A DNA stretch of 59,464 nucleotides from Verrucomicrobiota bacterium (GTDB taxonomy: Bacteria > Verrucomicrobiota > Verrucomicrobiia > Limisphaerales > J093): the NCBI GenBank assembly GCA_016871715.1, contig VHCO01000016.1, forward strand, positions 1-59,464, written 5' to 3'. Both the position numbers and the translations under genes were made by a program. Positions 1 through 10,118 of the stretch are shown here, piece by piece; position 1 is the stretch's first letter; every line of letters starts with the position of its first letter. The notes under the pieces are model-generated. The model was not told the DNA's origin. It saw only the letters and a list, made by a program, of their open reading frames with translations, and ran no database searches.

Positions 1-3000
1 TGACGTAGCGGCCGGAGGCGACGTCTTGGTAGCCGAGGGCGACGGTGGCAACGGCCACGCCGGCGTCGCGGCAGACGTTCAGGCTGCCCGGGGGGGCATT
101 CTTGCCGATGCACTTCTTCATGCGCACGCGGAAGCCGCCCTTGAAGCCGAGCGAGCCAACCCCGGAAGCGTTAATGGCGGTGCCGTCGGGGAGTTTGCCT
201 TTGACGGAGGCACTGACTTTGCCACCGACGAAGAAGGTCGAGCCGATGCCGCCCTCGAGGCAGACCTGAGGATCCTGCAGGAGACACTTGGTGGTGGCGC
301 TGAGTTTGGCGTAGCCGGTGGTGTTCAACTCGACGCCGGCGCCGCCGAAGAAGGTGCCCTCGGCGTCGGTCAACCCGGGCACACTGACCTGCTGCTTCCA
401 GTTGAGGTTGGGGCCGATGAAGACTTTGGCGATGATCGAGGCGGAGAGTGAACCTTCGGCCTTGAGGCCCACCACGCCCTGGCCGTTCACATCGGCGCAG
501 CAGGTGCAGATCTTGCCGGTTCCGTTGATGTTGACCTCGACCCCGAGAACGCGGGTGTAGGCCAGGGAAGCGAGAGCGGTGTTGACCAACTCTTCCGCGA
601 ACCCTTTGAGGCTGGCCTTGTAGCCCGCTTCGCCCTGGACGCAGGCATCGACGTGGTTACCGACCTCGCAGGCGCACTTATTGGGTTGCTCGTAGGTGGT
701 TGGCTGGCGCGTGCCGACACGGACATCGACCTGGAACGGCCTGGGCTGAGCCCGGCCGGGGGTACCGTGGCCGCCCCGGCCGCCGCCTGGCGCCGAGGGG
801 ATGGAGTAGCCCCAACCCCCGCCGCCCCCGCCGCCTCCGCCGCCGCCACCCCCGCCGCACAACCCGAGATCGACCACGGGCACGGGCAGCCAGTAAGCGA
901 CGCCAAAGGGGCCACAGATGAGGCGCCAGTCAACACCCACCGTGGGTGGGCGGCAGCGCGAGACGCCTAGGCCTTGGCGGGCTGCGCCTTGAAGGGCCAC
1001 TTGCTGGCGAGGGGTCGCCAGGGTGCCTGGGATGCGGCGGAAGATGACAGGGACGGTGATGCTGCTTTTGGCGGGGATGATCCCGATTTCCTCGACGAGG
1101 GGATGCACGCTCCAGAAGGAGCCGTCTTCGAAGTTCATCCGCACATCTTGGGCGGCGATCAGGCCCTGGTTGGTGAACTTGACCTCGAACTGGACTTCCT
1201 CGGCGGTGACCTTGCTTAAGTCGATCATCGGCGGGTCCACGGTCACGACCGGCGCGGGCACGGTCGTCTCGAACACGGTCTCGAGTCGGACGGTGGCGCG
1301 TTCTTCGATCTCGATTTCTTCGACCGTCCACTTGTAGCGGACGAGTTGGGTGCGGAGGAAGACGGTCTGTTCGTTAAGGGCGCCGGGCTTGACCTGAATG
1401 GTCTGGAGCCAGGCATCGTGTTTGGGGGCGGTGACCTCGAGGTTGTAGGCGCCTTCGTTGACGGCGGGGATATGGGCGATACCGGTGGCGTCGGTCAGCC
1501 CCGTGGACTTGGTTTCGCCCGAGATCGCATCGCGGAGGGTGACTTGGGCGTTGGCCAACTTGGCCCCGTCGCCGTAATAGGTGGCCTCGTCGGTGACCGT
1601 GACGGCGAGATCGCCGGTGGCATCGGAGACGTGCCGGAACAAGAACGGCACCAGCACACCGACGTCCGGGTTGCCTACGGCCAAGCGGCCGTCGAACTCC
1701 TGGAGGGGGAGCGTGGCCTGGGGGGTGAGCAAGAGGGTGATGGTGGCGGCGGCTCCCGGGGCCAGCGACGGCATGGGGCTTTCGGTGACGGACTTCAGCC
1801 AGGTGGTGTCTGGCAAGGTGATGTTCAAGGGGCCGGTCTCCGCCCCGCCGGTGTTGAGGATCGAGAGTTCAACGTAGGTTTGGCGGTCGCGCACCATGCC
1901 GGCCTTGAGCGAGGCGGGTCGGGCGGCCAAGCGCGGGAAGGGCAGTTCGACGAGGTAGTCGATGGTCGCCTCGGCCTTGGCGCCCTCGACACTCTCGAGG
2001 ATGACCATGAACCGGCCGGCCGCATCGCGCGGTTCGGGGGCGGTCGAGGTGACGCGGACGCGGGCGGTTGCGCCGGGGCCCAGTTGGCCCGGGGCATCGA
2101 TGTGGACGCGGATGCCCTCGACAGCGCCGGAGCGGGCGGCGAGGCCGGTCAAGGGTTGATCGCTGAGGTTGATCAAGTCGAACTCGGAGACGGCGGCGGC
2201 GCCGGGGAAGATGACTTGGGTGTCGTAGTTGGGCGTCAGGCGCATGGCCAGGAGACTGAACGTGTCCTGGACCGGTGCGGTTGGCACACCGGGATGAACG
2301 GCGCCGATCGTGTACGTGCCGCCCTCATAGGGGAAGGGTTGGAAGGTCGCCGTGAAGTCGCCGTTGACGTCGGTGAGGGCCGACAGAACGCGCCGCGCGT
2401 TGTCGACGACGACGTGGATGTTGACCAGTTCGCCAACGGCCGGTTGTCCGCCGGGCCGGAGTGCTTTGCCCCGGAGCGGAATGGGCGTGCCGGCTGGGGC
2501 CGAGTTCACGTCCGTTTGGACGGTGGCCGAGTAGGCCGGGTCGACGCGCACAGGGGCCAAGGAACGGGCCGTGTTGTTGTCTTCCAGGGTCTCGGTCACG
2601 GCGTGGGTGGCGTCGGTGACGACGAACACCCACCAGTTGCCGGTCTCGGGCGGGAGGAACAAGGTCAACGTACGACGGAACGAATCGCCTGCGGGCAGCG
2701 CCGGGCCGAAGGGGGTTTGATCGAGCACTTGGTCGGCGTCGTCCAGGATCGGGTCGCGGGAGAGGATGACCTTCTGGACGAGGCTGCCGGTGGCGGTATC
2801 GAAGCCCTGGTTGGCGATGCGGTAGGCAACTTGGAACTGGTCGCGGGTCAGGCCGGTATCGGGGACGGTGAGTTCGCTGACGACGAGGTCGGGCAGATCG
2901 CCATCGGTGACGGTGAACTGGGCCAGCGCTGGGGCGTAACCCTCCGCTGTGGCGGTCAGGGTGACGCGCTGGTTCCCATCGACCTGGCCGTCGTCGAGCG

Positions 3001-6000
3001 TGACGACGGGGAAAGTGGCCGAGGTTTGACCCGCGAGGATGGTCACGCTCGCGGGCACGGTCGCCTCGGTCTCGTCGTTCGAGCTGAGCTGGACGTCGAG
3101 GGGGGTGTCGGGACTCGAGTTGCGGGTCACGACGGCGGTGAGCGCTGGGCTGCGGCCCTCGCGAGCGAGGGTGCCGCCAAGCACGAACCGCAGCGACGGG
3201 CCGTCGTCGTCGGTCACGGTGAAGGTGACGGGGGACGCCTCGGCCAGCGGTGCGGTGGCGCCGGGGTCGAGGACGAAGGCGCGCAACTGGACGCTTTGGT
3301 TGCCGTCGAGGAGGTTATCGTTGACGGCACTGACGAAGAACTCGGCTGAGGCCTGGCCGGCGCGGATCAGGACGCTGGGTGGCACGAGGGCCTCGGTGTT
3401 GTCGCTGACCTCGAGTTGGACGAGCAACGGGCGCGGGGTGACGTTGCGGCGGGTGACCAGACCGCGCGCGGCCAGACCACCAGCGGCCTCACTGAAGGTG
3501 GTCGGATCGAGGGCCACCGTCAGGCCGGGATCGTCGTTGTCGTCGACCCGCAGCGTGCGGCGGCCGGGCAGGTGGTTTTGGGCGGTGACCGTGACCTCGA
3601 CGGAGCGAGGCGGGGCCACGGTGGTGTCGTCCAGGGCGGCCACGGCGAACGTCACGCTGGTTTGGTCGGCGAGGATGGTGACCGCCTCGGGCACGAGCAG
3701 GTTGGGATCGGAGCTAATCACGGTCACGTCCAGCGGGCTGGGGCTGGCTAGCGAGCGTGTGACCGTGGCCGGCACGGTGAGCCCCTCCCGGACGAACGGT
3801 TCGGCAAAGGTCAATCCAAGTGTGGGTTGGTCACGATCCTGGACGGTGACCACCGCGGCGCCGTCAACAAGGCCTGGCGCGGTTGCCGTCAGGGTGACGA
3901 CCTGCACACCGTCGACCTCTCCATCGGCCACGATGCCGAAGACCACGTCGATGGCTGGGGCGCCAACGGGGAGGGTGACGGTGTCGGGGGCGGTCAGCTC
4001 GGTCGGATCGCTGCTGGCGAGGGTGACCTCGAGCGGCGCCTCGAGTGGGCCCGAGCGGAACAGGCGCCCGCGGAGCGTGGGCGGGTTAGCGTCCTCACTC
4101 ACGTTGAGGGTAGCGAGGTCGAGGGTCAGCTTGGCGGGGAGGGTGGCGGAGTGGGCGGAGATGCCGGCGTTGTTGGACTTGATGGGCTCGATGACTTGAC
4201 CTTCGGTATCGGCCACGACCACGAACCAGAATTCGCCGGCGAGACTCGCCGGGAGTCGGATACGATTCGTGCGCGTGACCGTCGCACCGGCGGGCAGGGC
4301 CTGGTCGGCGGTGGCACTGGCCAATAACGCGTCGCCGCCAATGGCCTGGTCCCGGGAGAGCGCGAGGGATTCCTGCCAGGGGGCAGCGGCGGGGGCGGTA
4401 CCGCGGTTGGTGAGGGTCCAGATCAGGTCGACTTCGGTTCCCGGCAAAGGGTTTTGCGGCGCGAGGACTTCGGCCACTTCGAGGTCGGGCAGGGCAGGCA
4501 AGGCGATAGCCAGCGGCGTGCTGGCGCGCGTGTTGTTGGCTTCGTTGGGTTCTGCGATGACCAGGGCGGCATCGGCATGCAGCGCCAGGGCATACGTGCC
4601 GGCAGGCAGTGCCGAAAGCAGCGGCAAGCGGACGGTGGCAGTGCGGCTGTAGCTGGCGCCGGGCTCGAGGGGGAGTCGATCAGCGGTGGCCCGCTCGAGC
4701 AGGGTGGTGGCGCCGCCCGGCCCGTTGAAGACCAGGCGATCGTGCCAAGGAGCGGTGACGGCGGCGGTGCCGGCGTTCCGCACGGTCCAGGATACCGCGA
4801 TCTCATCGCCAAAGACGCCGGTGAGGGGCACGTCGAGGCTCTCGGTCACGAGATCCGGCGCGGTGATGAGCGAGGGTTGGCCGGTGGCGGCGAGGTTGTT
4901 CACGGTCTCATCGGCCTCGCGCAGTTGTTGGGCGGCATCCGTCAACACGCGGAAGTACCGCGGCCCAGCCAGCGCCGTGGTCAACACGACCAAATTGGAC
5001 CGGAGGACGCGCTCGCCTGGGGCAATGGTGCCCGCGAATTCGACTCGCGTGAGCTCGGTGGCGGTGGCGGCGGTGGGGGCGGCGGCCAGTTGCAGGGCGT
5101 CTTGCCACGGACCGAGGGCGGGCGAGACGCCGAGGTTCTCGAGGACCCACTCGATCCAAACCGGTTGGCCGGCCGGGAACGTGGCGGGGGCAGCGACCGA
5201 GACAACCGCCAAGTCGGCTGGGGGCGGCAGTTGGGCCGACACCGCCGCGCTGGCCGCCCAGTTATTGTCGTCTCGTTCTTCGGGCACGAGGTTGGTGTGG
5301 TCGGTGTGGACCACGAAGTAGCGCGTGCCCTCGGCAGCGCCTGGCGAGAAGGGGACGGAGACGGTCACCCGGTTCGTGTACGTTGCGCCTGGTTCAAGCG
5401 GTTCGGCGAGCGGGGCCTCGACCGACGCGAGCGGGGCGCCTCCGGTGGGAGTGGTACTCGAACTGATCTGGTCGCGCCATGGGCCGTGGGCTTGAACGAG
5501 GCCGGCGTTGGTCACGCGGTAGCTGATCTCGACGGTATCGCCCAGGGTCAAGGTGCCCGGGGCAGCCACGGACAGCACCTGCAAGTCGGCGATGCGCAGG
5601 GCGATGGGTGCGGTGGACGCGGCGGTATTGTTGCCCTCGAACTGTTCCTCATGGACTTGCAGCGCCGAGTCGACGCGGACCACGAGGTAGTGATCGCCCC
5701 GCAGATCCGCCGGCACGGTGACCGTGGCTCGGCGCACCCTCTGGCCCGCAGGCGCCAGGTCCTCGCTCACCGGCACTGTGGCCACGACACGGCCCCGGAA
5801 CCCACTGGCGTAGGGAGCGAGCCATACGGTCTCGACCCAAGGCGCGCGGGCCGCGGTTGCCCCGTCGTTGCGGGTGATCCAGGTCACCTCGAACGTGCCG
5901 CCCACCGCGACCTCGGTCGGCGCGGTTAACGCCGTCGCCAAGAGATCCGGTGGTCCGGTGCGCTCGCGTGGCTGCAACACGAAATCCACGGGCGCCGGGT

Positions 6001-9000
6001 TCGGGTCGGCGTTGACGGTGACGGGGAGGACGTCGGCCCAGTTGCGTTCGGCGAGGCCGACGGGTTGGACCTGCCACGGGCCCGGCGGCAGCGGGAGTGT
6101 ATAGCGGCCGGCCGCGTCGGTGCTGGTGGTCAACAGAAGGGTGCGGGCCGGAGGCGCCGCCGCGGGAGCCGCGCCGTGCAATCCGGGTCCGGACCCGCCC
6201 GGCACGGGAACCTGCATCGCCTGGACCACGATCGCCTCGAGGCCTTGGCCGGAGGCGTCGGCGATCCGGCCCGAGAGTTGGCGGTCGGCATCGGCGCTGG
6301 CCTCGATGACCAGCCGGATGCGCTGGGTCACCTCGGCCGTCCAGCGGAAACCAGCCGGCAGGGACGGCAGCTCGAAGCGAGGACCCGCGCCGGCCAGGGT
6401 CGTGGCGAGGACCACGTCGTAGCGGTTGCCGACCGCGGGGGAAACGCCCGTGGGGAAGCGGGCGCGAACCAGGCCGGAGAAAGTGAGCGGGCCGTTGACG
6501 GCGAGTTGGGTCTGGCCAAGCACGACCTCGAGCTCGGCCGCGGAGCCAACATCGAGCGAGCCGTTCACGGTCAGGACACCCGTCGGGACAACGCGGCCGG
6601 AGGGGACGCTCACGTCGCCGTTGATGGCGCTGTTCCCGGTCAGTTCCCCGTTCGAGCTGACGAGCGGTCCGCGGAGCGTCGTGGCGGCGGCGACCTCGAA
6701 GCGGCCTTGGTTGAGGAGTGGCTCGCCGGCCGTCCCCACCGCCGTCGGGTAGAGGACACGCAACCGACCGCGGTTGACGATCTGGGCATCCAAATCGCGC
6801 GCGCCGCCGGAACCGGCCGCGAGCTCGATGGTCCCCTCGTAATCGTTGAGCAAGGGACCGCCGGTCACGTGGAGCGCGCTGGTCCAACCGCCATGCGCAG
6901 AGGCGATGCGCAGGGTGCCGCGGTTCAGGTAGCCCGCCGGGGCCGAGGCGGTCGTGTGCCCGGTGGGATTATCTCCCTGGACCACGACGGTGACACCGGG
7001 GGGAGCGTGGCCGAACAACCGTGAGCCAGAGCCGCCCAGAACCAGGGTGGCGCCCGCGCCTGCGCCCGCGCCCACTTCGAGGCGCGAGTTGCGCAGCCAG
7101 ACGACGCCATCGATCAGTCCACCAGCGTAGATCAGACCGCTGTCCTGGACGGTGAAGGTGCCAGCCACGTTCACGAGGCCGCCGGCCTGGTCGAACGTTT
7201 GATTGTTGCCGAGGTGAAGGGCCCCTGCAGGAAGGATCAGCAGATCGCCCTCGTTGCGATGACGCAAGCCGGCAGCGCCGAGTCCCATGGGCCAATCCAC
7301 GAGCACCTGTCCGAAGTTGTAGAGAGGAGCAACCAGGTTGCGGCCGCCCCCGGCACCGCGGCCGATGCGGACCGTGCCGGTCGGGAGGTTGGTGAGGGCG
7401 CCCTCAGCAACCCGGAGCGAGCTTTCCCAACCGCCGTGGACGGACTCGAGCGCGAGCGTGCCGGCGTTGTTCAAGCCTTGGGGGGCAACCACGGTGGTGT
7501 GACCGCCATCGTTGTTTCCTTGGATCCAAACGCTCTGGCCGGCGGCGAGGTTCCCGAACAAGCGGCTACTGCCGTGCGTGAGCGTGAAGGCGGCCGGGGC
7601 CGTGGCGGTCGGGCTCATGCGCAGGGTCGAGGCGAACAGATACGGTTGGCCAACGAGCTCGCCACCGCGGTAGTCGAAGGTCATCTCCCGCGCCCAAAAC
7701 GTGCCGTTGGCAACCAGGCGGCCGGCCTCTTGCTGAAAGGTCTGGCCGCGATCCACCGCCATCGACTGGCCGGCGTCAATCGTCCACCCCCCCTGGTTGC
7801 GGTGAACTGCGCCGGCCGGTCCCAGGGCCAACGGCCACTGGACCTCGACGGTCCCACGGTTGAGGGTTGGGCCGATCAGGTTGCGTCCGCCGCCAGCGCC
7901 GCGGCGAACCTGCACGCGTCCGAGGGGGAGGTTGGTGAACCCGCCCTGGGTGATCTGGAGCGAACTCTCCCAGCCGCCGGCGCTGGATTGGAGCAGGAGG
8001 GTGCCGGCACTGCTCAGACCCTGCGGGGCAGTCACCGTGGTGTGTCCACCGTCGTTGTTCCCTTGAATCCAAACGGTCTGTCCCTCGAAGACGCGGCCAA
8101 ACAAGCGGCTGGCACCGTGGTTCAGGATGAAGGCCGCCGGGGCGGTGGCCGCCGGGCCGAAAATCAACGCGGAGGCGTGCAAGTAGGGTTGCCCGAGGAT
8201 TTGCCCGCCGCGGTAGTCAAACGTCATCCCCCGGCCCGAGAACGCCCCGTCCACCACCAGCCGACCGTTCTCCTGCTGGAACGTCTGGTTCCGGTCCACC
8301 GTGAGCGTTTGGTCCGACGCGATCTCCCAGGTCCCGAGGTTCCGATGCACCGCGGCGGCCGGACCCAGGTGCAGCGGCCACTGGACCTCGATGGTGCCTT
8401 GGTTGAGGACAGGCGCGATCAGGCCGCGCCCGCCACCCGCACCGCGGCCGATGCGGACCGTGCCGGCGGGTAGGTTGGTCAGGGTGCCGCGCTCGACGAG
8501 GAGCGAGCTTTCCCAGCCGCCGTGAGCGGACTCGAGCCGCAACGTGCCCGAGTTGCCAAAGCCCTGCGGCGCCACGACGGTGGTGTGGCCGCCATCGTTG
8601 TTGCCTTGGATCCACACGCTCTGGCCAGTGGCCAGGTTGCCAAGCAACCGACTGCTGCCGTGGGTGAGCGTGAAGGCGGCCGGCGCCATCGTCGTATCCA
8701 GGATGAGCGTCGAACTGCTCAGGTACGCTGGGCCGACGATCGTGCCGCCGGCGTAGCGGAAGACCGCCTGCACCAGATCCAGACCGCCTGGCACGCGCAA
8801 TTCACCCTCGAGTTGGTCGAACCGGCTCCCCACGCCGCGGATCGACAAACCGCCGCCCTCGCCCGCCACCCAAGTCCCCAGGTTCCGGAACCGCGCTTGC
8901 GTGCCGGCAAGCGTCAGCGGCCAGTTCTGGGTCCAAGAACCGCGATTCCACACGCTGCCCGTGACACTCCGCCCTCCGCCGCTGCCGGGGTTAATCAGGA

Positions 9001-9931
9001 CCGTGCCTTGAGCCTCGTTGGTGATCGCGCCCGAGGTGAGGATTAATGCCGAGGCCCAACCGCCATGGGCTGACTGGAGTCGCAACTGGCCACGGACGGC
9101 GAACCCGTCGCGTTCGAGGTACAGGTGGCCGTTGCCGTTGCTCCCCTGAATCAGCAGTTCGTCCCCCACGCCGACGTCGTTGGGCAGGTCGACCGGCGGC
9201 AGGCACTTGCCGGCATTGCCCGCAGCGTACACGTCCTCGAGTTCATCCAGTGCCAGGGCCCGGTCGTAGAGCGAGAGTTCGTCGATCCAGCCCAGAAACG
9301 TGCCCGTGCTGGCGTCCGGGCGACCGCCCAGCGCAGCGCTCGAGCCAATCCCGAAGAGCGGGTTGATCCGCCCCGTGCCCGCCAAGGCGCCGTCCAAGAT
9401 AAACGTCACTTCCCCTAACCGAACCGTGACGCCGACGTGATGCGGGCCCAAGTCGCTGACGGGCGCGCCGTCGGCGACGACCTCTTCGCCCCCAATCCGG
9501 GCCAAAACCAGCCGGCCATCGGCGGTCAGGCCGAACCCGAACCCGCCGCTGCCGAGGGCGAACACCCACGCCCGCCCACTCCCGTCGGCGGCGACTTTCG
9601 CCAGGTTGCTGCGCTGAATCCAGGCCTCGACCGTGAAGTCCGGCGGCAGCACGGCCCGCGAGACCGGCACGCGCACGGCTTGCCCCGCCGCCGTGAAGGC
9701 GAAGGCCTGCCCCACCATCCCGGGCGTGAAACCAGCCCCCTCGACGGCGCCACCCGGCCCACCCGCCCGGTCGGTGGCATCGCCCTCGCCGGGCCACCAG
9801 CCGACGAGAGCTCTTGGGGCGGGAACGCATTCGGCGGCATGGGCGATGCCGGGGCCGAAGGCGAGGAGGAGGAGGGTGAGGCGCCCGAGGGCCAGCCACG
9901 GTCCAACGCCAGGCGGTTGTGTGCGGTTCAT
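1..9931 (-). CDS. Giant modular secreted surface protein (LamG / tandem beta-repeat / CARDB / Calx-beta), C-terminus outside the window
   Basis: Open from an ATG at 9931 through the left edge (3310 codons, no stop seen), so it is partial. Order of parts: signal peptide (residues about 1-33, ending near AHA-AE); a LamG/concanavalin domain (about 41-230); five tandem units of about 181 residues (about 248-1077); a short autotransporter-like stretch; a carboxypeptidase-regulatory-like fold (about 1217-1295); five CARDB-type Ig domains, each opening like PDLLATALTAP (about 1320-1935); four Calx-beta domains (about 1938-2340); a sixth CARDB; further Ig/carboxypeptidase-like domains; a run of 13 glycines (DNA about 813-858); then a Cys-rich part with CACEVGNHVDAC and CTCC. 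The composition suggests adhesion, carbohydrate binding or a cell-surface scaffold. No enzymatic domain was seen. The start is fixed by the signal peptide; no clear Shine-Dalgarno precedes it. Several antisense ORFs here are composition shadows. Confidence 0.9.
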   Translation of the reverse strand, partial: MNRTQPPGVGPWLALGRLTLLLLAFGPGIAHAAECVPAPRALVGWWPGEGDATDRAGGPGGAVEGAGFTPGMVGQAFAFTAAGQAVRVPVSRAVLPPDFTVEAWIQRSNLAKVAADGSGRAWVFALGSGGFGFGLTADGRLVLARIGGEEVVADGAPVSDLGPHHVGVTVRLGEVTFILDGALAGTGRINPLFGIGSSAALGGRPDASTGTFLGWIDELSLYDRALALDELEDVYAAGNAGKCLPPVDLPNDVGVGDELLIQGSNGNGHLYLERDGFAVRGQLRLQSAHGGWASALILTSGAITNEAQGTVLINPGSGGGRSVTGSVWNRGSWTQNWPLTLAGTQARFRNLGTWVAGEGGGLSIRGVGSRFDQLEGELRVPGGLDLVQAVFRYAGGTIVGPAYLSSSTLILDTTMAPAAFTLTHGSSRLLGNLATGQSVWIQGNNDGGHTTVVAPQGFGNSGTLRLESAHGGWESSLLVERGTLTNLPAGTVRIGRGAGGGRGLIAPVLNQGTIEVQWPLHLGPAAAVHRNLGTWEIASDQTLTVDRNQTFQQENGRLVVDGAFSGRGMTFDYRGGQILGQPYLHASALIFGPAATAPAAFILNHGASRLFGRVFEGQTVWIQGNNDGGHTTVTAPQGLSSAGTLLLQSSAGGWESSLQITQGGFTNLPLGRVQVRRGAGGGRNLIGPTLNRGTVEVQWPLALGPAGAVHRNQGGWTIDAGQSMAVDRGQTFQQEAGRLVANGTFWAREMTFDYRGGELVGQPYLFASTLRMSPTATAPAAFTLTHGSSRLFGNLAAGQSVWIQGNNDGGHTTVVAPQGLNNAGTLALESVHGGWESSLRVAEGALTNLPTGTVRIGRGAGGGRNLVAPLYNFGQVLVDWPMGLGAAGLRHRNEGDLLILPAGALHLGNNQTFDQAGGLVNVAGTFTVQDSGLIYAGGLIDGVVWLRNSRLEVGAGAGAGATLVLGGSGSRLFGHAPPGVTVVVQGDNPTGHTTASAPAGYLNRGTLRIASAHGGWTSALHVTGGPLLNDYEGTIELAAGSGGARDLDAQIVNRGRLRVLYPTAVGTAGEPLLNQGRFEVAAATTLRGPLVSSNGELTGNSAINGDVSVPSGRVVPTGVLTVNGSLDVGSAAELEVVLGQTQLAVNGPLTFSGLVRARFPTGVSPAVGNRYDVVLATTLAGAGPRFELPSLPAGFRWTAEVTQRIRLVIEASADADRQLSGRIADASGQGLEAIVVQAMQVPVPGGSGPGLHGAAPAAAPPARTLLLTTSTDAAGRYTLPLPPGPWQVQPVGLAERNWADVLPVTVNADPNPAPVDFVLQPRERTGPPDLLATALTAPTEVAVGGTFEVTWITRNDGATAARAPWVETVWLAPYASGFRGRVVATVPVSEDLAPAGQRVRRATVTVPADLRGDHYLVVRVDSALQVHEEQFEGNNTAASTAPIALRIADLQVLSVAAPGTLTLGDTVEISYRVTNAGLVQAHGPWRDQISSSTTPTGGAPLASVEAPLAEPLEPGATYTNRVTVSVPFSPGAAEGTRYFVVHTDHTNLVPEERDDNNWAASAAVSAQLPPPADLAVVSVAAPATFPAGQPVWIEWVLENLGVSPALGPWQDALQLAAAPTAATATELTRVEFAGTIAPGERVLRSNLVVLTTALAGPRYFRVLTDAAQQLREADETVNNLAATGQPSLITAPDLVTESLDVPLTGVFGDEIAVSWTVRNAGTAAVTAPWHDRLVFNGPGGATTLLERATADRLPLEPGASYSRTATVRLPLLSALPAGTYALALHADAALVIAEPNEANNTRASTPLAIALPALPDLEVAEVLAPQNPLPGTEVDLIWTLTNRGTAPAAAPWQESLALSRDQAIGGDALLASATADQALPAGATVTRTNRIRLPASLAGEFWFVVVADTEGQVIEPIKSNNAGISAHSATLPAKLTLDLATLNVSEDANPPTLRGRLFRSGPLEAPLEVTLASSDPTELTAPDTVTLPVGAPAIDVVFGIVADGEVDGVQVVTLTATAPGLVDGAAVVTVQDRDQPTLGLTFAEPFVREGLTVPATVTRSLASPSPLDVTVISSDPNLLVPEAVTILADQTSVTFAVAALDDTTVAPPRSVEVTVTAQNHLPGRRTLRVDDNDDPGLTVALDPTTFSEAAGGLAARGLVTRRNVTPRPLLVQLEVSDNTEALVPPSVLIRAGQASAEFFVSAVNDNLLDGNQSVQLRAFVLDPGATAPLAEASPVTFTVTDDDGPSLRFVLGGTLAREGRSPALTAVVTRNSSPDTPLDVQLSSNDETEATVPASVTILAGQTSATFPVVTLDDGQVDGNQRVTLTATAEGYAPALAQFTVTDGDLPDLVVSELTVPDTGLTRDQFQVAYRIANQGFDTATGSLVQKVILSRDPILDDADQVLDQTPFGPALPAGDSFRRTLTLFLPPETGNWWVFVVTDATHAVTETLEDNNTARSLAPVRVDPAYSATVQTDVNSAPAGTPIPLRGKALRPGGQPAVGELVNIHVVVDNARRVLSALTDVNGDFTATFQPFPYEGGTYTIGAVHPGVPTAPVQDTFSLLAMRLTPNYDTQVIFPGAAAVSEFDLINLSDQPLTGLAARSGAVEGIRVHIDAPGQLGPGATARVRVTSTAPEPRDAAGRFMVILESVEGAKAEATIDYLVELPFPRLAARPASLKAGMVRDRQTYVELSILNTGGAETGPLNITLPDTTWLKSVTESPMPSLAPGAAATITLLLTPQATLPLQEFDGRLAVGNPDVGVLVPFLFRHVSDATGDLAVTVTDEATYYGDGAKLANAQVTLRDAISGETKSTGLTDATGIAHIPAVNEGAYNLEVTAPKHDAWLQTIQVKPGALNEQTVFLRTQLVRYKWTVEEIEIEERATVRLETVFETTVPAPVVTVDPPMIDLSKVTAEEVQFEVKFTNQGLIAAQDVRMNFEDGSFWSVHPLVEEIGIIPAKSSITVPVIFRRIPGTLATPRQQVALQGAARQGLGVSRCRPPTVGVDWRLICGPFGVAYWLPVPVVDLGLCGGGGGGGGGGGGGGWGYSIPSAPGGGRGGHGTPGRAQPRPFQVDVRVGTRQPTTYEQPNKCACEVGNHVDACVQGEAGYKASLKGFAEELVNTALASLAYTRVLGVEVNINGTGKICTCCADVNGQGVVGLKAEGSLSASIIAKVFIGPNLNWKQQVSVPGLTDAEGTFFGGAGVELNTTGYAKLSATTKCLLQDPQVCLEGGIGSTFFVGGKVSASVKGKLPDGTAINASGVGSLGFKGGFRVRMKKCIGKNAPPGSLNVCRDAGVAVATVALGYQDVASGRYV
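6700..9190 (-). repeat. Five tandem ~543-bp units inside the giant surface-protein gene
   Basis: An anchor (the codons around GGHTT in the protein) recurs at 6958, 7501, 8044, 8587 and 9127. Spacings are 543, 543, 543 and 540 bp, that is 181, 181, 181 and 180 codons. The three central units are near-identical in long stretches (VWIQGNNDGGHTTV, FDYRGG, TLTNLPAGTV); the two outer ones have diverged. The units look like beta-helix or autotransporter-type repeats: short, Gly/Asn-rich and alternating hydrophobic. Boundaries are approximate. Confidence 0.85.
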
Positions 9932-10118
9932 GGGTTAGGCAGCTATTTGATACTGCGGATTAGGACTCTAATGAACGAAGGCTTCCTGATCAAGCATAAC
10001 CAAAAGTCTAATTCACGTGCCCCGTCCCGATCTGTCGCCCAGCCGCGCGGGACGGGTCGAGGACCGGCTTCGGCTTCGGGCTGGTGGCGAGTCGAGACGG
10101 CTGCTACGCTGCGGCGCG
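9932..10118. promoter_or_regulatory. Divergent intergenic region between the giant surface protein and pectate lyase
   Basis: This 187-bp gap separates two divergent starts, so promoters for both genes should lie here. It is AT-richer than its surroundings (about 9942-10015) and holds a small inverted repeat, ATTAG-GACT-CTAAT, at 9959-9972. I could not fix -35/-10 boxes with confidence. The frame of the plus-strand gene is open back to 10017, but the signal peptide starts at 10119. Confidence 0.4.

Noticed and set aside
1346..3349. Long plus-strand ORF of 667 codons, plus other long plus-strand ORFs up to 9418
   Set aside because: They run antisense to the giant minus-strand frame, are Gly/Asp/Val/Arg-rich and have no domain-like pattern. 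The minus frame gives recognisable LamG, CARDB and Calx-beta sequence throughout.
6700..9190. Possible CRISPR or phage repeat array
   Set aside because: Units are 540-543 bp, fully coding and in frame, unlike short CRISPR repeats with spacers.
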